Made by a program: the position numbers and the translations under genes. Shown here piece after piece: positions 16,264 to 24,208 of a stretch of DNA of 64,000 nucleotides. The notes beneath the pieces are model-generated. The model was not told the origin of the DNA and did not search any database. It worked only from the letters and a program-made list of their open reading frames with translations. This DNA comes from Myxococcus stipitatus (lineage in GTDB: Bacteria > Myxococcota > Myxococcia > Myxococcales > Myxococcaceae), in NCBI RefSeq assembly GCF_021412625.1, contig NZ_JAKCFI010000001.1:620001-684000 (forward strand). The letters are read 5' to 3'. The number at the start of each line of letters is the position of its first letter. Position 1 is the first letter of the stretch.

Positions 16264-17640
16264 CTATTCCTCTCTCCAGTACAGGAGGACGCCCAGCGCG
16301 TTGTCGAGCTGGACCACGGCGGTCAGCGTCTTCTGGACGTTGCCCGCTTCTCCCACGGATTTGATGGTGAACGTCTGACTCTTGTCGCCGACGAGGCGGT
16401 TGCCCGCGACGTTGGACTTGACGGCGGGGTTGACGGCGACGCCGGCGCTCTCCACCACGGCGACGAAGTCCTGAACCGACATGCCGAAGAAGTTGAACAT
16501 GCGCGCCGAGCGGATGCGCGTGATGAGCTCGTTGAGGAACACCGGGTCCTTGAGCCGCGGGTCCGGCCGCGCGGGGTCCGCCACGGACATGATGGCCAGC
16601 CCCATCATCACCGGGTCGTCGGTGTTGATGTTGGGCCGTGAGTTGATGCTCGGGTACACCGTGAGCCGGTCCCGGAAGGCCGCCATGAACTGGTCGTTCA
16701 CCCCGTGGACCCGGTACAGCTCGTCCACGCTGTCGAAGCGCGCGTTCTTCGGCTCGTAGCTGGGCTCGTACCGGCTGTAGGGCGAGCCCTCGTCGGAGAA
16801 GCCGTTCTGCAGCGGGTTGACCGGGTCGCTCTGGTTGATGGTGGAGCCGGTCTCGTCGTCGTCCGCCCAGTCCTTGATGGCCAGCATCACGTCCTGGGGG
16901 TTGCTGCGCACGCGGTTGGCGTCGTCGCGCTCCCACAGGAACTCGAAGCGCTTGTCGCCCATCATGTCCATCATCCGCAGCGCGGTGGGCAGCGCGTCAC
17001 CCGCGCCACCCAGCAGCCGGTGCACGTTGAGCTTCTCCTCCTCGTCGGAGATGCTCGCCAGGAAGCAGCCCTCGAACCCGCCGAACGAGCGGCGCGTCAT
17101 CTGCTCCGACACCGCGCGCGACGCCGGGTCCTCCTCGCCGTCCATCTCGAAGCCCGGGTCCCTCGCCTCGTCCTCGATGGGAGGCGGGCCGTCCTCGTCG
17201 GACATGCCCTCGCTCTTCACCAGGCCCTTGAGCAGGTGACAGTCCACGCGCGCCATCCGGTACAGCTGGATGTTGAGCGAGCTGGGCTGCGGGACGTTGC
17301 CCTGGTTCTGGTTGCCGCCCAGCAGGCCGCCCAGCAGCGACGCCGGGTTGGGGATGGGCGTCGCGTCCACCTGCTTCTGGAAGCGCAGCAGCAGCCGCGA
17401 CAGCGCGATGCCCGAGCGCGCCATGTAGTAGGCGCGCACCTCGTCACGCTGGTTGGCCGCCAGCTGCAGGTCCACCCGGCTGTTGTACGCGAACTCGGTG
17501 GCGATGACGGTGAGCAGGGCGACGGAGACGATGGCGATGATGAGCGCCACGCCACGCGAGCGCCGGTCGGGCCGGCCCTGGGGGGCCTGGCCTCGCGGGC
17601 GGCGTCTGCGTGGCGCCTGCTGGAAGAAGGGCAGGGGCAT
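16264..17640 (-). CDS. gspK: Type II secretion system minor pseudopilin GspK
   Basis: A 458-residue tip pseudopilin. A long, very basic leader (about 29 residues, many Arg) precedes the prepilin cleavage site, then the hydrophobic helix GVALIIAIVSVALLTVIATEF. As usual for GspK, and unlike the other pseudopilins, there is no Glu at position 5 of the mature helix. The rest is the large globular domain that caps the pseudopilus, with an acidic stretch (about residues 155-185, DEDGPPPIEDEARDPG) that is longer than in most relatives. The C-terminal SVGEAGNVQKTLTAVVQL strand pattern is typical. Starts 3 bases after gspJ. Confidence 0.9.
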   Translation of the reverse strand: MPLPFFQQAPRRRRPRGQAPQGRPDRRSRGVALIIAIVSVALLTVIATEFAYNSRVDLQLAANQRDEVRAYYMARSGIALSRLLLRFQKQVDATPIPNPASLLGGLLGGNQNQGNVPQPSSLNIQLYRMARVDCHLLKGLVKSEGMSDEDGPPPIEDEARDPGFEMDGEEDPASRAVSEQMTRRSFGGFEGCFLASISDEEEKLNVHRLLGGAGDALPTALRMMDMMGDKRFEFLWERDDANRVRSNPQDVMLAIKDWADDDETGSTINQSDPVNPLQNGFSDEGSPYSRYEPSYEPKNARFDSVDELYRVHGVNDQFMAAFRDRLTVYPSINSRPNINTDDPVMMGLAIMSVADPARPDPRLKDPVFLNELITRIRSARMFNFFGMSVQDFVAVVESAGVAVNPAVKSNVAGNRLVGDKSQTFTIKSVGEAGNVQKTLTAVVQLDNALGVLLYWREE

Positions 17641-17643
17641 GGC

Positions 17644-18318
17644 TCAGTACCTCGGCAGCTCGGTGTTCAACATGATGCGCGCCTGGGTCGTGTAGCGCGC
17701 TTCCTTCCCCGTCTCGTCCACGGCGTAGAGGGTGATCCGCACGCGCGTGGGCAGGATGGACTTCTGCTCCGTGCGCCGGGTGTCCCACTCGTCATCCCAC
17801 TCCTTCTTCTCCGTGTTCCAGTACTCGAACTCCAGCTTCTTCACGCCCTCCAGCAGCACGTCCGTGGTGCCGCCGCGGTCCATCCGCTCGCCGCCCACGT
17901 TGGGGTCGACCCGGCGCATCAGGTCCATGCGCCCGCGCGCCGTCTTGTCGGACGTGGGCTCCACGAAGTACTCCACCACCGCCTGGTCGGACTCCTTCAC
18001 GTCCGTGTACAGCCGCTGGTGCGCGAACGTGGTGAACAAGAGCCGGTCGCTCTCGCCGATGAAGTTGGTGGGCCGGTCCTGCTGGTCCCGGTAGCGCTTC
18101 AGGTCGTAGCGGGCGCTGACGAACGCGGAGCCGATCTCCCGCGTCATCCGGTTCATCGCCACGCGCACCTGGCGGTAGCGGTCCGCCTCCGCCTCCACGG
18201 AGTCCTTGGCCGCAAGGCCCGACTGGAAGGCCATGGCCACCACCGTGCCCATCAGCGCGGTGATGGCGACGGCCACCATGACCTCCATCAGCGTGAAGCC
18301 GCGCGCGCGCCGCATCAT
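17644..18318 (-). CDS. gspJ: Type II secretion system minor pseudopilin GspJ
   Basis: A 224-residue minor pseudopilin. The start is one of two adjacent ATG codons (18318 or 18315); the first overlaps the gspI stop as ATGA. The prepilin motif is RARGFTLMEVMVAVAITALM with the Glu at mature position 5. The middle segment (YRQVRVAMNRMTREIGSAF, then FEYWNTEKKEWDDEWDT) and the strand PTRVRITLYAVD match GspJ, which joins GspI and GspK at the pseudopilus tip. Normal length for the family. Confidence 0.92.
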   Translation of the reverse strand: MMRRARGFTLMEVMVAVAITALMGTVVAMAFQSGLAAKDSVEAEADRYRQVRVAMNRMTREIGSAFVSARYDLKRYRDQQDRPTNFIGESDRLLFTTFAHQRLYTDVKESDQAVVEYFVEPTSDKTARGRMDLMRRVDPNVGGERMDRGGTTDVLLEGVKKLEFEYWNTEKKEWDDEWDTRRTEQKSILPTRVRITLYAVDETGKEARYTTQARIMLNTELPRY

Positions 18319-19223
18319 CGGTCCCTCCGCGGGAAGCCCGGCAGGCCCGGGAGCTGGGGCCGCACGCCGCCCTGGATGCCGCCGGGGATGAGGCCGTTCT
18401 GGCCGCCCGGGCGCTGGCCGCCGTTCATGCGGTTGAGCCACTCCTGGCGGTTCATCAGCGGCTTGCGCGACTGCGGGTGCAGGAACTGGCCGTTGGGGCC
18501 GGGGATGGGGTTGGGGACGAGCTGCCCCGTGTCCGGGTCCACCCACTGGTTGTTCGCGCCCGGCGTCTCGCCGCCACCGGCGTTGAGCGCGGAGCCGCCG
18601 TTGCGGTCCGAACCCGGCCCGAGCGACACCACGTGCGTCACCAGGTCCACGCTCTCCACCACCGCGCCCTCCTGCCAGTACACGGTGAGGTGCACCTCGC
18701 GCACCGTCTGGGTGAGCTGCTGCACCATCTGCGCGAACATGGGCTGCGCCATGCCCATGGCCGCGCCGCCCAGGCCGCCGCCCGCGGGCGTGGGGCCGCC
18801 GGACGCGCCGTCCTTGCCGCCGCTGTCGCCCCCGCCGCCGAACAGGCTGGCGATGCCGCTCATCGGGTCGCTCGAGTCGCCGCCCATCGGCAGGTTGAAG
18901 ATGGCGCCGATGAGCTGGTCCGGCGTCACGCCGTCCAGCTTGGGGGCGATGATGCGGGCCTTCCACTTGAAGTTGGGCCAGCCCTCGTCGGAGAAGTCGC
19001 CGGACTCCTCGTCGTCGTCCGCGTTGAAGCCGTCGTCGAAGAGCTTCTGCTCCACGTCCGTCATCTTCGAGCGCGCCAGCAGCGACGCCACGGTGAGGCG
19101 CTTGGTGTAGACGTGGTTGTTCACCGCGCCCGCGTTGAGGTCGAAGATGGCCATCAACGCCAGGCCGAGGATGGCCAGCGCGACGACGACCTCCAGCAGC
19201 GTGAAGCCTCCATTGCGTCTCAT
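18315..19223 (-). CDS. gspI: Type II secretion system minor pseudopilin GspI, with long Gly/Pro-rich extension
   Basis: A 302-residue GspI, more than twice the usual 120-130. Start at ATG 19223, overlapping the gspH stop (ATGA), with prepilin motif RRNGGFTLLEVVVALAILGL. The pseudopilin body continues through KRLTVASLLARSKM and to the strand VREVHLTVYW. Between these lies an inserted acidic and then Gly/Ser-rich stretch (about residues 65-160). After the VTHVVSLG strand there is a roughly 90-residue tail rich in Pro, Gly, Asn and Gln (NPIPGPNGQF, GGQRPGGQNGLIPGG). Such low-complexity parts are not seen in enterobacterial GspI and would project from the pseudopilus tip. The open frame extends further upstream, but only this start gives a prepilin signal. 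Confidence 0.9.
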   Translation of the reverse strand: MRRNGGFTLLEVVVALAILGLALMAIFDLNAGAVNNHVYTKRLTVASLLARSKMTDVEQKLFDDGFNADDDEESGDFSDEGWPNFKWKARIIAPKLDGVTPDQLIGAIFNLPMGGDSSDPMSGIASLFGGGGDSGGKDGASGGPTPAGGGLGGAAMGMAQPMFAQMVQQLTQTVREVHLTVYWQEGAVVESVDLVTHVVSLGPGSDRNGGSALNAGGGETPGANNQWVDPDTGQLVPNPIPGPNGQFLHPQSRKPLMNRQEWLNRMNGGQRPGGQNGLIPGGIQGGVRPQLPGLPGFPRRDR

Positions 19224-19951
19224 CGCGGCACCTCCAGCGCCTCGCCCGCGATGTTCACCTTGCCGGTCAGGGGGGACACGTCCAGCGTCCAGGTGTTGTC
19301 GCCCTGGGTCAGGTAGACGTAGGCCTTCTCCGTGTAGCCCTGCGGGAAGAAGTACAGGTAGGCCACGCCGCTCTCCACCGGCTCCTTCTGCTGCCGCGTC
19401 CACACCGACACGCGCACGTCGGACGGGAGGTCGCGGGTGGGCACCTCCTCCGAGGTGAACGAGGAGAAGCGCGCCGCGCTCTCCACGCGCAGCTTCTCGC
19501 TCTCCATCAGCTCGTCGGTGGTCTGCGTGGCGCCGCCGGAGGCGATGAAGCTGCGCTCCTCCTGGTCGCCCACGCGGCGCGAGCGGCGGGACTGCTCGCG
19601 GTCGCGGTTCTCGTCGCGCAGCGCCGCGTCCCGATCCCTCGAGGTGGTGACGGCGCTCTCCGCGCACTCCGCATGGTAGCGCGTGGCCTTCTCCTCCTTG
19701 CCTTCCGGAATCTCGAACACCAGCCGGCACGTCTTGCCGCGCAGCGCCGCCGAGTCGTAGAGCGAGCGGATGGTGCCCGCCAGCTCCGCCGCCGCGCCCT
19801 TGGCCTTCGCGCCGGTGATGGTGCCGATGCCCATCACCGCCGCGGAGAACAGCAGCGCGACGATGATGAGCGCGATGGAGATTTCGATGAGCGTCAGGCC
19901 CCGCGCCGCCCGGTGGGACGGGCGACGGCGTGGCGCGCGGGTCTTCGTCAT
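19220..19951 (-). CDS. gspH: Type II secretion system minor pseudopilin GspH
   Basis: A 243-residue minor pseudopilin with a 17-residue basic leader and prepilin motif RAARGLTLIEISIALIIVAL (Glu 5 present). The helix passes into GAAAELAGTIRSLYDSAAL, the usual GspH/FimT N-core, followed by the strand KTCRLVFEIPEGK. A highly charged Arg/Asp/Glu insert (about residues 105-140) makes it longer than the common 170-190 residues. The C-terminal strands (GVAYLYFFPQGYTEKAYVYL, then LDVSPLTGKVNI) fit the GspH beta-barrel. Its ATG overlaps the stop of the preceding GspG-like gene as ATGA. Confidence 0.9.
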   Translation of the reverse strand: MTKTRAPRRRPSHRAARGLTLIEISIALIIVALLFSAAVMGIGTITGAKAKGAAAELAGTIRSLYDSAALRGKTCRLVFEIPEGKEEKATRYHAECAESAVTTSRDRDAALRDENRDREQSRRSRRVGDQEERSFIASGGATQTTDELMESEKLRVESAARFSSFTSEEVPTRDLPSDVRVSVWTRQQKEPVESGVAYLYFFPQGYTEKAYVYLTQGDNTWTLDVSPLTGKVNIAGEALEVPR

Positions 19952-20400
19952 GGCTGCCCCCAGTCTGCCAGGACGCCTCCACTGCTCAGGTCCGCGTCCG
20001 CGCCCTGTCCGCCCTTCTTGCCGTCCGCCCCGTAGGAGACGACCGCGCCGTTCTGCCCGTCCATCCAGTAGACGTACGGGTGGCCCCAGGGGTCCAGCGG
20101 CACCGCTTCGATGAGGCGCGCCTCGATGAGCGGCGTGAAGGCCTCTTCCCTGGACGGGAAGCGGCCCATGAGCCGGTGGTGCGCCTTGAACAGCCCCTCC
20201 AGCCGGCGGATCTCCGTCCGGGCCCGGCGCTGCTCGGGCGAGAGGGAGCGGTCCTCGGTCACGTACACCAGCCCGAAGGCCAGGCCCGTGGCGACCAGGA
20301 AGACGGTCGCCAGGATGAGCTTGCCGAGCGCGCGGGGACGGGCCGGGGTGGCCCCCGTGGACGAGGGCGGCTGGGATGGCGTGGAGGCGTGCTCGTTCAT
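19948..20400 (-). CDS. GspG-like periplasmic protein without a prepilin signal
   Basis: A 150-residue protein whose C-terminal half is plainly GspG-like: EIRRLEGLFKAHHRLMGRFP, then a DPWGHPYVYW core and the loop SYGADGKKGGQGADADLSS, which in GspG forms the calcium site. Yet the N-terminus has no G-F-T-L-x-E prepilin motif. Instead a Pro/Ser-rich 25-residue leader precedes an ordinary membrane helix (about 27-47, KLILATVFLVATGLAFGLVYV). It therefore should not be processed by the prepilin peptidase or polymerise like GspG; it may be anchored in the inner membrane as a decoy, cap or assembly factor (inference). It sits 38 bases after gspG and overlaps gspH by ATGA, so is part of the operon. Confidence 0.75.
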   Translation of the reverse strand: MNEHASTPSQPPSSTGATPARPRALGKLILATVFLVATGLAFGLVYVTEDRSLSPEQRRARTEIRRLEGLFKAHHRLMGRFPSREEAFTPLIEARLIEAVPLDPWGHPYVYWMDGQNGAVVSYGADGKKGGQGADADLSSGGVLADWGQP

Positions 20401-20438
20401 ACCCGAAGCCCTGTCAACAGGTGGGGCGCGCTAGTTCT

Positions 20439-20864
20439 TCACTTGTTGGCGGCTGCCGCGTCCGCGGAGGAGATGTCCGCGTCGTTGCCCTCGCCGCCCG
20501 CGGTGCCGTCCGCGCCGTAGGAGATGATGACCGGCTTGCCGCCCTCGTTGAGGTACACGTAGTCGTTGTTCCACGGGTCCTTGGGCAGCGTCTCCAGCGC
20601 CTGCACCTCCACCAGCCCGTTGAGGCCCGTGGCGGTGTCCGGGTACTTGCCCTTCTTCGTGTAGTAGAGCTTCAGCGCGCTCTGGATGTTCTTGATGTCC
20701 AGCGAGGCGCGGTCCCTGCGGGCCGCCTCGAGCTGCGGAATCACCGCCACGCCCACGGCGGCGGCGATGAGGCCGAGGATGGTGATGACCACCATGATCT
20801 CGATGAGGGTCATGCCCCGGCGGCTGCGGCGGCGCTGCTGCTTCTTGTTCGTCGTCTGGCTCAT
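20439..20864 (-). CDS. gspG: Type II secretion system major pseudopilin GspG
   Basis: The main subunit of the pseudopilus, 141 residues. Start placed at ATG 20864 (MSQTTNKKQQ) because AAGGTGAGAAG lies just upstream, rather than at 20900. A basic leader of 17 residues ends in the cleavage site SRRG-MTLIEIMVVITILG with Glu 5. The body shows DIKNIQSALKLYYTKKGKYP, LPKDPWNNDYVYL and the calcium loop SYGADGTAGGEGNDADISS, all hallmark GspG features. It is preceded by a 51-residue membrane protein gene and followed by a GspG-like paralogue. Confidence 0.95.
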   Translation of the reverse strand: MSQTTNKKQQRRRSRRGMTLIEIMVVITILGLIAAAVGVAVIPQLEAARRDRASLDIKNIQSALKLYYTKKGKYPDTATGLNGLVEVQALETLPKDPWNNDYVYLNEGGKPVIISYGADGTAGGEGNDADISSADAAAANK

Positions 20865-20928
20865 GTCTCTTCTCACCTTGCTGGGGTGACTTTCTGGCAA
20901 GCCACCTCTGGAGATTCGTGTCTTCCTG

Positions 20929-21084
20929 TCAGGGCGCCTGGCGTCCGTCCACCGCGCCCGCTGGCGTCGGATGCGCCCGGGGCCCGTACAGTCGGGCCCC
21001 CACCGTCACCAGCGCCGCCGCCACGGCGATCATCGCCGCGAGCGTCAGCCTCTGGATCCAACGGTCGAGGGAGTCGTTCATCAT
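20929..21084 (-). CDS. Small single-pass membrane protein between gspF and gspG
   Basis: A 51-residue open frame in the 232-bp gap between gspF and gspG. The start is ATG 21084 (a second ATG follows at 21081), with AAGGTG 6 bases upstream; the stop is TGA at 20931-20929. The product reads MMNDSLDRWIQRLT, a hydrophobic helix LAAMIAVAAALVTVGARLY (about 16-33), then a short tail rich in Pro, Gly and Ala. Codon choice is strongly GC-ending like its neighbours, and the gap is otherwise unexplained. I do not recognise the family. Position suggests a small factor for GspF or for pseudopilin handling. It could also be a chance frame in GC-rich DNA, so conservation matters. Confidence 0.6.
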   Translation of the reverse strand: MMNDSLDRWIQRLTLAAMIAVAAALVTVGARLYGPRAHPTPAGAVDGRQAP

Positions 21085-21096
21085 TCCGTCGCACCT

Positions 21097-22353
21097 TTAG
21101 CGGATGGCCGAATTCACCTGGAGGATCGGCATCAGGATGGAGAGCGCGACGAATGCAATCACCGCGCCCATCGCCACGATGAGCAGGGGCTCCAGGAGCG
21201 ACGTCAGCGCGCCGATGCGCACGTTCACCTGCGTCTCGTAGTTGTCCGCGACGTTGGTGAGCATGTCCTCCAGCTGGCCGGAGCGCTCGCCGATGGCGAC
21301 CATGTGGTACACCAGCGGCGGGAACTCCCCGGAGCGCTTGAGCGGGGTGGCGATGCTCTCGCCCTCGCGGATGGAGTCGCGGGCGTTCTCCACGACCTCC
21401 GCCAGGACGCTGTTGGTCATGATGGCCTTGACGATGTCCATGGCCGCCAGCAGGGGGACGCCGCTCTTGAGCAGGGTGGAGAGCGTGCGGGCGAAGCGGG
21501 AGATGGCCAGCAGGCGCACCAGGTTGCCCACCACCGGGGCCTTGAGGACGAAGCGGTCCCACTTGGGCTTGCCCTTGGCGCTCTTGGTCCAGCGCACGAA
21601 CAGCCAGACCCCCAGCGCCATCAGCGGGACGACGGCCCACCACCAGTTCTGGAAGAAGTTGCTGGAGGCGATGAGCAGCCGCGTGTTGAGCGGGAGCGTC
21701 TGCTTCATCGTCTCGAAGATCTTCGTCACCTTCGGCACCACGAAGACCATGAGGGCCACGAGGATGCCGCCGCCCACCACCATCATGATGGCGGGGTAGA
21801 GCATGGTGCTGAGGATCTTCTGCTGGAGCCGGGCCTGGTTCTCCGTGAAGTCCGCCAGGCGCGTGAGCACCGCGTCGAGCGCGCCGGACGCCTCGCCCGC
21901 GCGCACCATGTTGACGTAGATGGCGGGGAAGATCTTCGGGTGCTGGCCCATGGCGTCCGCGAGCGAGGAGCCCTCGTTGACGCGCTGCTTGATGTCGGAC
22001 AGGGCGCGCTTGAAGCGCTCCTTCTCCACCTGGTCGACCAGGGCGGAGAGCGACTCCACGAGCGTGACGCCCGCGCCCAGGAGCGTGGACAGCTGCCGGG
22101 TGAAGATGGCGACGTCGTCCGTGTTGACGCGGCCCCGGCCCAGCTTGCGCAGGTCGATGTCGCGCGCCACCAGCGCCGCGTTGGCGCCCTTGGCGACCGC
22201 GCCGCGGCTGCCCTCGGCCTGCGCCAGCACGTCCGTGAGGAAGATGCCGTCGGCGCGCAGCTTGGAGCGCAGCGTCTTGGGGGAGTCCGCTTCCAGCAGG
22301 CCCTTGACCTGCTTCCCGGCGGTGTTGAGACCTCTGTACTCGAAGACCGGCAT
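21097..22353 (-). CDS. gspF: Type II secretion system inner-membrane platform protein GspF
   Basis: The polytopic platform protein, 418 residues, close to the usual 400-405. The N-terminus MPVFEYRGLNTAGKQVKGLLEADS is diagnostic. Two repeated cytoplasmic domains contain the family motifs FTRQLSTLLGAGVTLVESL and FARTLSTLLKSGVPLLAAMD. Three membrane helices follow: about 175-200 (LYPAIMMVVGGGILVALMVFVV), 225-245 and 385-410 (PLLIVAMGAVIAFVALSILMP). It lies 40 bp after gspE; that gap contains a 6-bp hairpin (CCTCCC-A-GGGAGG at 22372-22384) that could adjust expression between the two. Confidence 0.95.
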   Translation of the reverse strand: MPVFEYRGLNTAGKQVKGLLEADSPKTLRSKLRADGIFLTDVLAQAEGSRGAVAKGANAALVARDIDLRKLGRGRVNTDDVAIFTRQLSTLLGAGVTLVESLSALVDQVEKERFKRALSDIKQRVNEGSSLADAMGQHPKIFPAIYVNMVRAGEASGALDAVLTRLADFTENQARLQQKILSTMLYPAIMMVVGGGILVALMVFVVPKVTKIFETMKQTLPLNTRLLIASSNFFQNWWWAVVPLMALGVWLFVRWTKSAKGKPKWDRFVLKAPVVGNLVRLLAISRFARTLSTLLKSGVPLLAAMDIVKAIMTNSVLAEVVENARDSIREGESIATPLKRSGEFPPLVYHMVAIGERSGQLEDMLTNVADNYETQVNVRIGALTSLLEPLLIVAMGAVIAFVALSILMPILQVNSAIR

Positions 22354-22393
22354 GGCTCGGTGACCCCGGCCCCTCCCAGGGAGGAGCGAACGG

Positions 22394-24208
22394 TTACATG
22401 TCCTCCTGGGTGATGCTCAGGACCTCGGCGATGGTCGTCTCGCCCAGGGCCACCTTGCGCGCGCCGTCCTCGAGCAGCGTCGTCATGCCCTTGGACATGG
22501 CGGACTTCTTGATGGTGGAGGCGTCCACGTTCTTGAGCACCAGCTGGCGCACGTCGTCGTCCACCGGCAGGAACTCGTAGATGCCCGTGCGGCCGCGGTA
22601 GCCGTTGCGGTTGCAGGACGGGCAGCCGGTCGCCTTGTAGATGCGCGTCGTGCCGTAACGCTCCTTGAAGGACGCGCGCGAGTGGCTCAGCTCCTTGAGC
22701 TCCGCGTCCGTGGGCTCGTAGGCCACGCGGCAGTCCGGGCACACCCGGCGCACCAGGCGCTGGGCGAGGATGCCGGTGAGCGACGAGGCCACGAGGAAGG
22801 GCTCCACGCCCATGTCCACCAGACGGGTGACGGCGCCCGCGGCGTCGTTGGTGTGCACCGTGGAGAGCACCAGGTGGCCCGTCAGCGACGCCTGGATGGC
22901 GATTTCGGCCGTCTCCTTGTCGCGGATCTCACCCACCATGATGACGTCCGGGTCCTGGCGGAGGAAGGCGCGCAGGCCCTGGGCGAAGGTGAGGTCGATC
23001 TTCGGGTTGATGGCCATCTGGCCAATGCCCTTGAGCTGGTACTCGACCGGGTCCTCGACGGTGAGGATGTTGAGGTCCGGGGTGTTGATCTTCGACAGCG
23101 CGCCGTAGAGCGTCGTCGTCTTGCCGGAGCCCGTGGGGCCGGTGACGAGCACGATGCCGTGCGAGCGCTTGATGACGGCCTCCATCGCCTGGAGCGTCTG
23201 CTGGCCCATGCCGATCTCGGCCAGGTCCAGCAGCGTGGCCGACTTGTCCAACAGGCGCATGACGATGCGCTCCCCGTTGGTCGTGGGGATGGTGGACAGA
23301 CGGATGTCGATGTCGCGGCCGGCCAGCTTGATGCGGATGCGGCCGTCCTGCGGCAGGCGCTTCTCGGCGATGTTGAGCTGCCCCATCACCTTCACGCGGC
23401 TGACGATGGCGTTCTGGTAGCGCTTGGGCGGCTTGATGACCTCCTGGAGCACGCCGTCCACGCGGAAGCGCACGAGCAGCTCGCGCTCCATGGGCTCGAT
23501 GTGGATGTCGCTCGCGCGCTCCTTGGCGGCGCGGAACAGCACGGAGTTCACCAGCCGGATGACCGGCGCCTCGTCGTCCACGTCGAGCAGGTCCTGCGGC
23601 TCGTCCAGTTCGTGGGCGATGCTGTCCAGGTCCTGCGTCTCCATCTCGTCCACCAGTTGCTCGGCTTCGTTGACCGAGCGGTCGTAGACGCTGTTGATGG
23701 CGTCGACGATGGTGGACTCCAGCGCGAGCCGGGGGCTGATGCTCTGCCCCAGCAGCAGCCGCGCGTGGTCCATGGCGGAGGTGTCCAGCGGATCCGCCAC
23801 CGCCACGACGATGGTGTCGCCCTCCATCGACAGGGGCAGCACGTGCGCCTGCTTGGCGAAGTTGATGGGGATGCGCTTGACCAGCTCCGCGTCGACCTCC
23901 TCCGTGAAGATGCGCGCCAGGTAGGGCAGGTCGAGCTGGTGACCGAGCGCCTTGGCCACGTCCTCGGCGCCGACCGCCTTCATCCCCACCAGCACCTCGC
24001 CGATGCGCCCACCCTTCTCCTGCTGGGAGGCGAGCGCCTCCTGGAGCTTCTCCTCGGTGAGCGAGGGGACGATGGCGCGCAGGATCTCCCCCAGCGGCCT
24101 TCCACACAGGAAGGCCTGGCCGTGGGAGACGAGCTGGGTGGCGTCGTTCCGGACGGGGGCCGCGTCGGTCGCGGCGGAGGTGAGGGAGGGGTCGGCGGTC
24201 ACGTTCAT
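22394..24208 (-). CDS. gspE: Type II secretion system ATPase GspE
   Basis: The cytoplasmic hexameric ATPase that drives pseudopilus assembly, 604 residues (somewhat longer than the usual 500). An extended N-terminal region with an MshEN-like domain (about 30-190) binds GspL. The ATPase part has Walker A GPTGSGKTTTLYGAL, the Asp box TVEDPVEY, Walker B DPDVIMVGEIRDKETAEIA and the His box TGHLVLSTVHTNDA. A zinc-binding tetracysteine (CPDC with CPSC about 40 residues on) is present, as in GspE and PilB. The ATG overlaps the gspD stop as ATGA, implying coupled translation. Confidence 0.96.
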   Translation of the reverse strand: MNVTADPSLTSAATDAAPVRNDATQLVSHGQAFLCGRPLGEILRAIVPSLTEEKLQEALASQQEKGGRIGEVLVGMKAVGAEDVAKALGHQLDLPYLARIFTEEVDAELVKRIPINFAKQAHVLPLSMEGDTIVVAVADPLDTSAMDHARLLLGQSISPRLALESTIVDAINSVYDRSVNEAEQLVDEMETQDLDSIAHELDEPQDLLDVDDEAPVIRLVNSVLFRAAKERASDIHIEPMERELLVRFRVDGVLQEVIKPPKRYQNAIVSRVKVMGQLNIAEKRLPQDGRIRIKLAGRDIDIRLSTIPTTNGERIVMRLLDKSATLLDLAEIGMGQQTLQAMEAVIKRSHGIVLVTGPTGSGKTTTLYGALSKINTPDLNILTVEDPVEYQLKGIGQMAINPKIDLTFAQGLRAFLRQDPDVIMVGEIRDKETAEIAIQASLTGHLVLSTVHTNDAAGAVTRLVDMGVEPFLVASSLTGILAQRLVRRVCPDCRVAYEPTDAELKELSHSRASFKERYGTTRIYKATGCPSCNRNGYRGRTGIYEFLPVDDDVRQLVLKNVDASTIKKSAMSKGMTTLLEDGARKVALGETTIAEVLSITQEDM

